From Bolinopsis microptera (Eukaryota > Ctenophora > Tentaculata > Lobata > Bolinopsidae): a stretch of DNA of 64,000 bases. Below, piece by piece: positions 13,111-25,100 of this stretch. Position numbers and translations under genes: made by a program. The DNA lies in NCBI RefSeq assembly GCF_026151205.1, contig NC_087077.1, forward strand, positions 20,237,198 through 20,301,197, written 5' to 3'. The notes beneath the pieces are model-generated. The model had not been told where the DNA came from and searched no databases. It saw nothing but the letters and a program-made list of their open reading frames with translations. Position 1 is the first letter of the stretch. Every line of letters begins with the position of its first letter.

Positions 13111-14390
13111 AGTTTAATTCGCTCTCCCCGCGCGTCTCTTGGATTATAAGTCTTACTTCGAGTTATTAGTGTTAATATTAAGTGTTATTATTACTGAGAT
13201 TATAAGTATTACTATTATTATAATTGTGCAATAGTAACTCCGTTAACTCTGATAATTCATAACTTCTTGTCTGTGGTGCGACTAGGAGATTCCTTTTCAA
13301 GTACTATTAACTATTTGTCTGAACTAACGGCCACGTTAATCTCTCTCATTTCTTATTTTATTTTCACTGCTTCTTATTTCGTCTCTTATTTTAAATCAGG
13401 TCACTCCCGTCTACACTTCCTACATCTCACTTCCTGTTAATTAAAAGACTGGCTACTTTGGTTCCTGTTCATACTTCCCCTACAATCACTTCCTGTATAA
13501 GACATTACATCACCACATTTACAGACTGCAGTATTATTAATAGGTTCTGTAAAGCTAGCATTAGATTAACCTGCTCACTTCTGTTTTATTAGTAACGTGT
13601 TTATTGGATTAGAAGTAATGTGCTCACATTTAGTAGCGTATTGTGACTAGTACTACTAGTAGTACTACTACTAGTTCTACTAGTACTTTATTAAGTGTTA
13701 CTACAGTTATCTTTATTAGTAGTACTCAGTACGTGTAGTTGTCTAAGTAACACCCCTGTATAGTGTATACCTTATTACATCACTACTGCAGTGTCACTAC
13801 TAGTGTCACTACTGTAGTGTCACTATTACTACCTCGCTTACATAGTCTACATATCAAACGCTACTGCGTAATCTTTTGTTGTACTCCGCCGAAAGTTGGC
13901 ACACGCTAGTACGGCGATTAGCTGCCCAGTGGTCTCATGTTAACAGGTATTCTGCCTCCGCAGGCGTTCTGCTGCCTCTGTAATGTCTTCCTGGGGCCGT
14001 TTTAACAGAGTATTTAATGAGGAAATCCGGAAACGGTATTTAGTATTTAGTGTTTGAAGTGATGGATTGGTAGTAATACTTGGTCTTATTACCAATTATA
14101 CTTGGTATGTGTTACCTGTAATACTTGTGCAATGTTTGATAGGGGTGGTTGCTAGTTCCGTTAATTCACGATGCTGTCAGCTTTAATTCTTCTCACCAGT
14201 AGTAGTAGTACCTGCTCAGTGCTCAGTGCTCAGTACTCAGTATTGCAATTCAGATATTCGTTAGATTCTGTCTTCTTATCTTATAAACTGGTATTATTGC
14301 TGCCTGGCTGGGGTAATGGAATTGTTATTGCCTCGTTATTATCTGTGTATATTTGTAATATAACAGCTGTACACTGATCAAGTACTTATG
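13111..14390. other. Non-coding interval rich in ACTAGTAGT runs
   Basis: Simple-sequence-like ACTAGT/AGTACT clusters at 13,640-13,820 are mirrored at 42,480-42,760. No gene is seen. Confidence 0.5.
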
Positions 14391-14490
14391 TTGTATAGTT
14401 GTATAGTTTTGTTGTTTTTGTTGTTCTTTAGTTGTATAGTTTTGTTGTTCTTTAGTTGTATAGTTTTGTTGTTCTTTAGATGTAAAATGT
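14391..14490. repeat. 24-bp tandem repeat, 3 copies
   Basis: The unit is GTTGTATAGTTTTGTTGTTC followed by TTTA. The right arm at about 41,810-41,900 shows only degenerate traces. Confidence 0.8.
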
Positions 14491-14571
14491 GTGTAGTTTG
14501 TTGTGACACGGAGTACATCATATGTATTTATATCACTAAACAGTGTGTACACACACACCTAGTAAATTGTG

Positions 14572-15160
14572 AACAACTATCCCTGTCATTTCCCTCATTT
14601 TGCAACAATTTCAGGCCTCAAGGTAGAAATATTTATATGGCTCTCTATGTTTTGAAAGCTTATCTCACCTCGAGTAGCCCCAACGCTTTTGCAAGAATTT
14701 TTCTTGGACCCACCTAAGTGGAATACATTCTCAGATATCCTGGATAGGATTATCATGATTTTAAAAGAAATTTCCCTTACATTGGGGGGGAAAATTACCC
14801 CGGTGGATTCGGACTTGAATTTGACTATTCAATAGAACAAATCCGAAAAAATATTTTTTCGATTATTATTCTTGCGTCTGCATTCACATATTTCTCAATT
14901 TCATCCCCAGCACAATTTTTATGAATTGATTGATGGGTGTGTGATTTTGTTTAAAGTAATTATTCTTTTTTTAAAAGGGGCCCATGCTTGTGCAGGAGCT
15001 CATTTGCACTTATCTTTGTTTTGGGACCCTCGGCCTTTGGTTAAAAATTTTGTCCGAGACAATTTCAACTTTGAAATCCATGTTTAGAACAATATTATAT
15101 TTAACTAATTCATTGTGTAAATTTTTGTAATTGACTGTTTTAAAGTTTAAATAAAAAATA
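14572..15160 (+). other. Left-arm-only 0.59-kb segment, possible retroposed fragment
   Basis: Sequence on either side matches 41,700-41,750 in the right arm, where the two flanks are nearly adjacent, so this block is extra on the left. It ends in an A-rich run with AATAAA at about 15,150. Several frames read as coherent protein for 40-70 codons with shifts between them (for example 14,872-15,087), as a decayed or error-containing coding fragment would. I do not recognise the family. A low-quality or misassembled block is the alternative. Confidence 0.45.
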
Positions 15161-16322
15161 GAAACCCTGTTACCTATCTTCATCCCGTAAACTCCCCCCT
15201 TGTTTTAATTACTATTATATTGCATTGTGCTGGTCGCAGTTACGGTTTTCCTGTGGTTTTTGGCCCCTTTTCCTGTAGGTCCCAGGTTTGCTTTGTTACT
15301 GGTACCGGGTTGCATAGTTACCTGGTACCAGGTTCATAGTTACCCTATACTTACCTGACACTGCCAGGCACCTAATTAAAACAGAGATCCCTGTAGGGCT
15401 AATCCCCTTATTGAACAGAATCCCAAAAGGGGAATTTTACAATCTCTCACCCCCCTAAAAAGGACCCAGCTAGGAGTTCTCCTAAGTGAGTGAGATCTTT
15501 GTAGCAATGTGTAGAGTACCTTCTTGGCTATATTTTGACAATGTAGGTTTTCCATAGTTACCTTGACATCTGTGGGTTATTCTTCACTTTCAATGAAGTT
15601 CTAAAAGTTGTTAAACTCCTGTTAAAACCTGCAAAACCTCCTTCATTATTATTTATAAATAATAAAGATATAATACCCCTACAACCCTCCGTATTATTAT
15701 TATTATACTCCGCGTCCGTATTATATTCCGTCCGCGTCTGTGTTCTGTATTGTGTGCTGTAGAGGGGGGGGGGGGGGGTGTGTTACCGTATTCTACTGTA
15801 GTGTTCAGACTTGCAGCATCTAGTAACTAAAACAACCTATAGCATCTACTGGTCTTCTTGTCTGAAGCGACTGTCTATCTGTCTCACTACTAGTACAACT
15901 CTACAGCAGTGCTACTAATGTTACCATGGTTACTAATGTTCTGTTGTAGCTAGTACACGTTTCATTTTAGCTTTATTTCATTTTCTTCAGAACTCTATGT
16001 GTTGTTAACTTGTTGCAGTGTCCCTGAAAACCCCCTCAAGTCACCCTAATATTGGGGGTTTTCGTAGTTTGTTTTGTTTAACGTTTTCATTTTTTGAAGT
16101 TCTTCCGGACTGTTGACTCGGAATCTCACTGATTCTCTAAACTCTCGCAGAATTTGACTTGAAAATTAAGCTTAACCAAATCTAATGTACGGTAATGAAA
16201 TGTTATGACTTTGATTAATTAGAATATAAAGATTAATTTATTAATTGTGCTATAATTATAATTACATACATTTTAACCAGGTTCCACAACACTAACCCAC
16301 ACACTTGTTGTTAGGCTAAAGG

Positions 16323-18198
16323 ATGCGTGAAAAGTCGTTCTACAACGCCATGTTTCTCTACCACGTGTTTGTGGTGTGGTACAGATTCCAGTTTCCTATG
16401 ATCAGTGACGAGGACAGGACATTCGCAGGTTAGCTAATACTTAGATAGTTTTAGTTATGATAGTTAGGATAGTTAGTATTTTAGTTAGTTTTAGTTAGTT
16501 TTAGTTAGTTTTAGTTAGTTTTAGTTAGTTTTAGTTAGTTTTAGTTAGTTTTAGTTAGTTTTAGTTGGGATAGTTAGTTTTAGTTAGTTTTAGTTAGTTT
16601 TAGTTGGGATAGTTAGTTTTAGTTAGGATAGTTAGTTTTAGTTAGTTTTAGTTGTTTTAGTTTTTTAGTTAGTTTTATTAGGTAGTTAGTTTTTTGTTGT
16701 TTTTTTTGTTTTAGTTAGTTTTAGTTGGATAGTTATTTTAGTTTTTTTTTTGTTAGTTTTGTTTGTTTACAAATTTAAAACTCCCCTTATATTTTAACCC
16801 CTTTGTTGTTGTTTGTACCCCAATTTACCGCGGCCCTTTCCTTCCCACAAACGTTGTAACTGTATAATGAGAAGTAATTAATGAAACAATTTTTAAAAAC
16901 CCTATTTTTCCCCCGTAACAAATTTTTTATTTCGCCAAAATTTGAGGGAGCCCCCCCCAATTCCTGTGCTTTTTTTGAACCCTTTTTTACCACCCGGTAA
17001 AAAATTTTCTTTCACGTTTTTTAACACTACGAAACTTTAAAATCTAATGCTAGTAAATTCTAAAAGCTGGTTCTTTTGGTAAATTTTTACACTTACTAAT
17101 TCGGGGGGTGTTGGTTGGGGAACGGGCTGGGTTTAAATTATAGGGGGAAACGGGGGTGTGACAAGGGGGGACTGCGCCAACTCCCAAACCCCATTTCCCT
17201 TGCGGTCTTTTGGCGGGCGTTTTCCCGACGAGCTATTGTTTCACTCGCCAACAATTTACAGTGCCTCAAAAAGGTCCGGACTGACAAATTAGTGGGAATA
17301 TTGTTGTGCCATGGTTACAATAGGGTTTTTCCGTGTTGGCTCATTCCAAAATTTTGTACGCACTGAAAAACAGGAACGACAGGGTAACCATGGTGAAAAA
17401 AAAGACACTCTGTAGTAGTAAAAACCCGGACAGAACATCGACAGTTATTAAATCAACTTTCCCATCGGGCATTTGGGAAAAAACTGGGAACCCAAAAAAT
17501 CCCTAAATCAAAATAATTTTTTTTAAATGAAATTCTAGGCGAATTTCATTTAAGAAGAAAATTCTAACCGAAAAATTTACCCCAACTAAAAAATTTGAAG
17601 TTTAGCTGAAAACTTAAATGAATATAAGTTATCTGAACCATTTACTAACCAGCACCTTTTGGACGGTGGAGTTTTTAACACATGGAAACCCTGATCCGAT
17701 CTTCACTGGTGCGGTCTATCGCCAACTCAACCTCAGCAGAAGTGGGAACCAATCAGGGGCCAGGATTTTAATCTAAACCTACCCCTTCAGTTTCGTTTGT
17801 TCATGTTCTGGGGGCCTTTCCTCTCGATAAGACTGGTCTTTCCAGCCCATTCGACAAGGTGGTCACACCTTTCTTCAAAAACCTCAGAAAAAAACAGGCA
17901 GTTTGTTCCCTTGGACCTTCCTGAGGTGCTGAGTGATCACAATAAGCCCGGACACTTCGGGGTCATTCAAGCGGACTATTCGTGCCCCTTTTTGCGGTGG
18001 TGTTAGGGCCATGGGCCGGGGGGTGTGGGTTTTCCCTATTTGGGGTGTTGAATTTGGGGCCCGGGAAAACAGTTCTCAGGCATGATATTTTAGTGTACGT
18101 TGCTTTTTATAGGTGGGGTTTTGGCTCTGAGTGGTTTATTGCAAAACATTTCTTTGTTTCTCCAATTGGGCTAAAAAGGGAGTTGGAACTTAATTTAA
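16323..18198 (+). pseudogene. AIG1/ADTRP-like membrane hydrolase, disrupted left-arm copy
   Basis: Exon 1 (16,323-16,428) is intact. It starts at ATG, encodes a hydrophobic N-terminus (MREKSFYNAM, then FLYHVFVVWYRF) and ends in GCAG before GT. Nine residues precede the first methionine of the right-arm copy, where a single-base indel removes the upstream ATG. Exon 2 begins near 17,661 after a CTTTTG-like acceptor with GACGGTGGA, but it is full of indels and substitutions relative to 38,709-39,259. Readable islands remain, such as TTTCCAGCCCATTCGACAAGG and AATAAGCCCGGACACTTCG. No single frame crosses the exon. Whether this is a true pseudogene or poor consensus is unresolved, since the surrounding 3 kb, including non-coding DNA, is equally degraded. 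Confidence 0.75.
16447..16745. repeat. 10-bp TTAGTTAGTT array inside the AIG1-like intron
   Basis: About 20 units of TTAGTTAGTT with GGATAGTTAG interruptions. The right arm has eight clean units at 40,255-40,332, immediately after the exon-1 donor. Copy number in this intron thus differs by more than twofold. Confidence 0.9.
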
Positions 18199-18639
18199 AA
18201 CTTTTATTAAAATAGGAGTTTTATTGGTTTTTCGGATATTTATTAATTTTTTGCTTTTGTTGAGTTTTATAGGCCCACTTTATGATGGATTGTTTTTTTT
18301 AGAGGTTTTTTTTTGTGCTCAGTTTTAGCTTGAATTTAGATTTTAATTTCTAGATTTTAATTTTTGTCCTAATGTTCAGAATTTTTGAACCATTCCCGTT
18401 TGAATAATTCTTTTTAAACAGAATACTTGTTTTTTTAAACGGTACGAAAAATTTTTTCAATCTCACAACAGTTCATAATTTAATACTGAACTGTAACAAA
18501 AAGCAAAGGGAAATGTTTTCTATGGTAACGCAAAATGGGCCATAATGAATCAAACAAAATAAATTTAAAACTAAGGGCGGAAGGTTAAAAAAAAGGACAG
18601 ACCCAAAATAAAAACCCAGAACATGAAGTTCTGCCCTAT

Positions 18640-19085
18640 ACCCCAGTCCCCTTTTACCACACTGACTTCTCCCCAGTACCCCTTCCACTACATTATACAC
18701 ATACCTCTGTACCACACTACTATACACCCAGTACCCCTGTACCCCTATACTCCTACCACAGTACCTCTGTACCACACTATACACTACCACAGTACCTCTG
18801 TACCACACTACTACTACTACCACAGTACCTCTGTACCACACTGCTTCTACTACCACAGTACCCCGTACCACCCTACTAAACTTTCCCCAGTCCTTGTACC
18901 ACCCACTATAAACCCAGTACCCTTTTACCACCTGCTACTACTCCCGTACCTCTGTACCAAACTATACTACCAAGTACCTCTGTCCCCACTACTACTCCAC
19001 CCCCATACCCCTGTACCACATGACTTTACCCCCGTACGTTGTACCACTGCTTTCTACCCCAGTACCTCTGTACCACACCCTTTTT
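18640..19085. repeat. Degenerate CAGTACCTCTGTACCACAC repeat, about 14 copies
   Basis: CCAGTACCTCTGTACCACAC units of varying length lie downstream of the broken AIG1-like exon 2. The right arm holds one copy at about 38,125-38,175. The ORFs at 18,473-18,931 (minus) and 18,623-19,159 (plus) cover this array and have no other support. Confidence 0.85.
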
Positions 19086-19139
19086 CTACCAAACCCCGTC
19101 ACCCCAACACTAAAACTTGCTTAAAAAAAACTTTCTCAA

Positions 19140-21900
19140 CTGTCCATAATTTTCACTAGCCAAAATTTAAATTCAGTTCCACGCCCCCAATGTAAAAAAT
19201 GGTATAAAAACTTTTGAGGATACTTTAACCCCGAAAATGGAAAGGCGTCGTTTTTTTTTTTTCCTCCCCTTCTCCCCCGGGCTAAAGTTGTTGTTGCGAG
19301 TTGGAGATCTGCAGCCGGTCACAAGTTACCTGAAAAAAAGTGAAAATGTTACAGGTAAAAGAACAAAGTGAAAAATTTTCTATGGTAGCATGAATAAAGT
19401 GGGTATGTTTTTTGGTAGCTGAATAAAAGGGGAAAGGGTATGTTCGTTTTTTGTAGTACAAATTGACCGTTTTTTGCCAGACTAATTAAGTGAAAGGGGG
19501 GGTCGGTGAATTTTAACCCCCGGGGCCCCCCCATTTCCCCTCCCCCCCCTTTTTTGACAAAGTTTATTTACGGGTGGCCCCCGGTGTTAATGGGTTTTTA
19601 TTTTTTTGGTTTGCCAGAAGTTGATGGCGACATTGTCTCCCATGACTAAGTTGCATTCCCCACTGCTAGTGAACGAAATTAAAAGGCGTTGCCCATTTAT
19701 TGTTAATGGACTGACCCGGGGGGGGCGCTACTTCGTAGCACTTGGCCTGGCGAATTTTTGGGTTTACAAATTTTGCTCGACCAAAAAAATTTTAAAGAAT
19801 TTTTGGTTTTTTTTCTTATGGTTTTTTTGTACGTTGTCCCTTGTTAATGTAATGGACTAGCCCGGGCGGTATTCGAGCACTTCCCCGGGTTTTAGCGCTA
19901 TGCAACGGGGGCCCCGCCGATGGAACGATTTACACGTGAATCAATTGCCTCGGGCGGAAGAGAAGCGGGGCGCGCTACTTAAAAAAAATTTGAGATAACA
20001 TCTTATGGGGGGGGCTCAGCCCGTCATTCCGCCCAATCTCTATTTATTAGAAAAAAAATTAATAGCCCGGGGGGCCCCCGGAAATAAAACGTTGTTTTTT
20101 TTTGGGAAAAACCCCCGAAGGAGGTTGTTAAGTGCTTCACCTAGCCATGAGTCAATTTATACGCGTACTGCGTGACGCGCTTGCTCCAGCGGTCGCGCGC
20201 AACTGCAAGCGAGAGGGCTCTGGATAGAGCAAGTTAAGTGCTAAAGACCGACGCGAAATAGGAAATAACACAATAAACTATTCAATAACTTCTATTCGGA
20301 AGCCTTACTGAATAAATTTAAAAATAGAATAAGCATATTAGTAAACATTCCGCTTACAAAGTTCGGGAGTCTGGAAACGTGGTTTAATTTTATTGTGTTA
20401 ACATTCTACTTCACAAAATCAATTAAAATTTCGAAGACTTTCAGTCTTACTTGGAAAATAAGATGCAATTAGATTGTCCCACATTGCGACCCTCAACTAT
20501 TTTTCAAATAGACGGGGCTTCGTTCATGTAGCGTGATGCACTACTGGGTCGCGCATCAAATAATTCTTCTCGCAACCACTTCGGTAGATCGGCGAGTCGA
20601 GATGCACCACTGGGCCTCGCCGAGCTGCGAAAGATTGACATCGAGAATCAAGGGGCTTCGCAGTTCGCAGATTTAGGCAAAAGATGTACATTACAAGGCG
20701 GCATTGTCCATGGTTAATGGACTGACCCGACGCGCTTTACTTCGAAGCACTTGCCTCGAAAAGAAAGCGGCGCGCTACTTCGAAGAAATTGAGACGAGTA
20801 ACATCCGTCAAGCACATCGACAATCAATATCTGATAAGGGGCCATCTAATTAGGACGTCCGGCAAAAACTCAAATAGGAAGGGGGTGATTTCTGAAAATC
20901 TGGACGTCCAGAAACAAGAAATTTTGGTAGAATTAACGAAAAAGCTCCCAATTATTTCAACTCTTTGACACTAATACTCTGTAGTTTAGATCCTGATTTT
21001 GAAGAAAGCAGCTCTTGAGAGCCGAGACACAACTCGATATTTCTCCTACTGCCTTAAAACTTATTCGATTGGATGGCTACTTAATTGAGTACTTAAATGT
21101 AACTGTGCTAAATCTGTTTCGACACTAAATGTATTATTGTTCATTTTTATTAACAATGAATTTGAGTTGGTTTTATTTGTACTTCTTAAAAGTAGCTGGA
21201 AACCCCGGACAATCCGGGGGTGGTTTTGAAAATTCGGACACTACCCGGACGGGGGGAGGGGTCTGAAAATCTGCGATTTTGGCGGCCGTCTTAAAAAGCT
21301 AAGCGTGTAGCTAGTAGAGCTGGTATATCTCTGAGTCTCAGAAATGTCGCTAATGAGACTCATGGTCTGTTATTTACGATTTCACTACAGCTACTCCGAG
21401 TAGTACATGCAATATGCATAGCTGAGAAATGTCATACAGTATCACCTTTAAAACAACACTCCATTCCGTCTCTCTTTCTATCACTCCCCCTCTCTCCCTC
21501 TCTCCCTTTCTCCCTTATTCATTTAAAAAACCAAACCTTGTTAACTCTATACTTAACTTCATTATATGGCGTGTGTCGTATTCTTATCATTAGTGGCTAC
21601 TATTTTCATGAACTTAGTGAGACCAGAATCATCTGGTAACTAGTCCCGTATTATATAAGTAATACCTTGTGAATAGTAATCAAAATTATGCAGAAAAAGG
21701 ATTTTCGATGATTATTTCGGACCAGAACAACAGTATGAGTGCTGTTTTCTTGGTTTTGAAAATGTTCCATTGACCATGCTACAAAGGTTTTTTCTCGGCC
21801 TAAATTTCGTCAGGGTTTCATTGACTATGTGCAGATAAAACCAACTATAAAACTACCAGTCTACCATTCAAATACCTAGTGAAATAGTCAAATACCTACT
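19140..21900. other. Repeat-rich non-coding interval between AIG1-like and PHD genes
   Basis: The sequence at 19,140-20,100 is indel-rich with G and C runs; from 20,100 onward it is cleaner. Segments such as ACTGACCCGACGCGCTTTAC and GCGAAGTAGCGCG-type motifs recur several times here and at 35,400-37,560. A 50-bp stretch around 20,560-20,620 (CAACCACTTCGGTAGATCGG) appears twice in the right arm (35,855-35,890 and 36,545-36,590). This looks like a local family of short dispersed repeats, perhaps a SINE-like or MITE-like relic. No gene is seen. Confidence 0.5.
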
Positions 21901-21944
21901 AGTGAATATTACAGGTAATAATAACAATAATCTAAACCACTCAC

Positions 21945-22140
21945 CACTTCTAGAATCCTCCAGTTTCTCCCTCTCGTCGGCAGCTATCTTCCTCCCTTCC
22001 AATATTGCAGTTGCTGTGTCTACATGGTTAGTAGCTGACTGTGCTATTCCTGGATTGCGAGGTGTCGCTGCAAGATGGCGCGCTGTCGTTTCCAAGTGCC
22101 GCGCTGTCGTTGCTTGGCGACGGTCACTTGTTGCTTGGTG
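21945..22140 (-). CDS. Probable downstream exon of the PHD gene (left arm)
   Basis: An open frame ends NHVDTATAILEGRKIAADER and EKLEDSRS immediately before a GTGAGT donor. It is charged and helix-prone. Its 5' border is uncertain. The counterpart at about 34,090-34,290 keeps the donor (GTGAGT) but its frame is broken. Confidence 0.5.
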
Positions 22141-25100
22141 ACGTGCTGTGGCTGTCGCACGTGCACGTGAACAGTTGCCGCGTGATTTGGTATGCTGTGG
22201 AATACCTTACATTATACATTATACTGAGTGCAATTAAACGTTAAGAAAATCATATAGCTTAAAAAGTTTTTTTTAATTGGCAAATAAGTATGTCTGGAGG
22301 GGGATCATTTAAAACATATAAGTGATACGAAAAGTTTGTTTTAGCAGGAGCTTTCAAAGTACATGTGTAAATCGTCTTCAGCAAATAAGTAGTTGGGGGT
22401 ACCCCCCCCCCCCCCCCCAAGTAGTTTTAGAAACTCCTATTCTTGACTGGTGTTCTTATTATGTACTTACTGGTAAAACAACTCTATTGTCTGTATCAGT
22501 GGAGTGATTTGAGGAAGAAGCACGTGCGTTAGAGGGTCGTATGAGAGAGCCGCGCACTGCAGAGAGAGGATTGTAGCCTAGTTTACTGGGTGGCTTATTT
22601 ACTTCTGGAGATTTTGTGGGTTCGGCCAGGAAATCGTCTGCAGTATATTTCCTCTCCGCCTTTTGATGGAGACCAGGCGGGGTTTGGCCAACAAGGGGCT
22701 TCCCCTTAGAGTTAGAGGGGCGGTGAGAGAACTCAGACTCGGAAGAAGCGTCCGACTCAACATCCTCAGGGTACACAACCTCACAGTCCGACTCGGACTC
22801 GTCTATAAAGGTGTTCTGACCGTAACGAGACTTGCCGTAATACGAGGTAGTTTTATATCTTATCACTCTCCTGTGTTCCGTCTCCTCCTCCTCAACGCTG
22901 TGATCAAACACTTTCCTGGCTGTCTCAGCCAGTCTATCTATCTGACCTATCTTAGGACGAGTTCTGGGTGTGACGTATCTGTACTCCACTGGACGGGAGG
23001 GTGTGATAAGGGCCGGGTTGTACGTTACTGTCCGGGAATGGACGGATTGTGGTAATGGTCTGGAAGTTGCTCTGAAGTTTTGTTGTGAGGTTCTGCCTCT
23101 GAACGTGTTCGATCTGAAGGAAAAGGGTTTGAGAGGGCTGTTTTAGAGGGCTGTTTTTAGAGACTGCTGATTGGAAGCGGCACGAGGACAACGTTCTTTA
23201 GCAAACTATTTTAATCGGCGGAGCTTATTTAGAGGTACAGAAATTAGTTGAGGTTAAAGATAAGCCCCTTATATAATTTACCTTGGCACCGAAGAACTTT
23301 TCCTTGGTCTGTTTCTTGTTGTGTGAGGAATGTAGGTGAAAATACGAAGCTTATCAAGTTTAAGTCTCAAGTGCAGGTACAATAAGATCTGAGGTAATTA
23401 TTTTTAATCAATGCAAACTCTATAGCTAATACACACGCTCAACTTGAAATACTACATTCATTATTGACAATTAAATTCATAAGATTAAAAAAACAGCGAA
23501 CCTGCTCGCAGACGGGGCAGTACCAATCATCATCAGGTACATTCTCTATGGGAGGCAGTAAACACGCCATGTGATACGTGGCTAAGTCACATCCGTCGCA
23601 AAACAGCATCTGAGACGAATTTAGTGAGTTTCACACTTGAATAGGCAAGATCACATATGTAGCATGTCAAATGTGTAACGTTGCTGAGACTGGGAATGCA
23701 ATTTGATTCGGGAAGGATTGACCGTTTCGCTCCGTTATTTCAAGACAGGCTGCACCACTTTTTATAGATTTTCGCGGGAAATTTAAAAATGATTGACAAA
23801 ACGTCATAAGTGAGCTATTTTTGGCCAACACGTGGTTAAAATGACAGGGTTTATCATGTCTTTACATATAAATTGCGCGCGTTAAAGCGCGTTTCGCCAT
23901 TTTGCAAGTAATGTGCCAAAGTACTTGGAACTTTTAAATCTGATTCGTCTGTCGCGCGTGCGCACTTTTCTACGCTGTGACCGCCCCATCCCTGGATATG
24001 TTATAACTAAGTTTCCATGCTGCTTGACAATAATCACAAAAATACAGACTTCTTACTTTATCTACATCTTCTTCTCCCTTACACTTCCAACATTTATCTT
24101 CCGCCTCCGCAGGCTTTTTAACATCAGCCAAGGAAGTTATTTCTTTCATCGATTCCAAGAATTCTTTTGATATGTTGCAATTTTGTTGTACAGGCTTCCT
24201 GAAATTCAGCTACTGTTAATTTGGTATTATATATTTGAGTATTTTATTTATTACTATTATATAACAACTCAGTTTAAACATGCAACAAAGTATACAAGGA
24301 ACAGCAAATAAAATCGAGATGCTGCTACAAAAGTGTTAAATAGTCTGATAAAAGCATCAACTCTTCCTGGAAGCCTACTTCATACCTGACACAGTTCCCA
24401 ACAGAGTGTCTTCTATCCTGTTTCATACTATTATTATCCACCTGTCCGTTCTTTACGACAGGTTTTCTGTCTGCAACACAAAGTGAACCTGACGAATCCT
24501 CTGACTGTTTAGAACTGTTGTCTAGGTCGGAGAACGCAAATGGGTCCTTGTTGTTACGAGGCGCCTTTTTGTTTGTAGGCGAATGAGTAATGTTGATGAA
24601 GGAGTCCGCAAGTGCCTCTTTTTCGTGCTGTTTTAGTTTGCGACACGGGTAATTTTGAATTTTGGCGTCAGGCTCTAGTTTTGGCTCTGGTTTTGGTTTT
24701 TCTTGTAGTGGTACTCGATTTGTTGGTGTATTCACTGAAAAACAAATTATTAGTAAATATAGTGAAAACATATTTGTATTGTACAGAAGGGAACACGAAT
24801 AATCAAATCAAATAATAATTAACGTCATCACACGTTATCATAAATATTTCTACTTAGATTATTAAATTAAACTGGAATACTCAGTATAAAAACATCAATC
24901 TCTAGATGAAATATAAACATCGAGAATTCAATTATTTTAACTTTCCCAAGATTCTATAAAAAATTCAAACTGAACAAAAAATTGTCGAATTTGTAGGTAC
25001 TGTATAGATAAATTACCTTTATTTCCATCGGAAATACGAAGATGGTTTCTTGTTCTTTTACGAGAGCGAGCAATTGCCACAGCCTTTTTTTACTGAAACA

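Noticed and set aside
12824-13117. Repetitive CDWLLWQ protein
   Set aside because: It is a translation of the 21-bp minisatellite; the array is nearly absent from the other arm.
22459-23055. Plus-strand ORFs opposite the PHD-gene exons
   Set aside because: They are shadows of the minus-strand exons, which have splice sites, biased composition and conserved frame.
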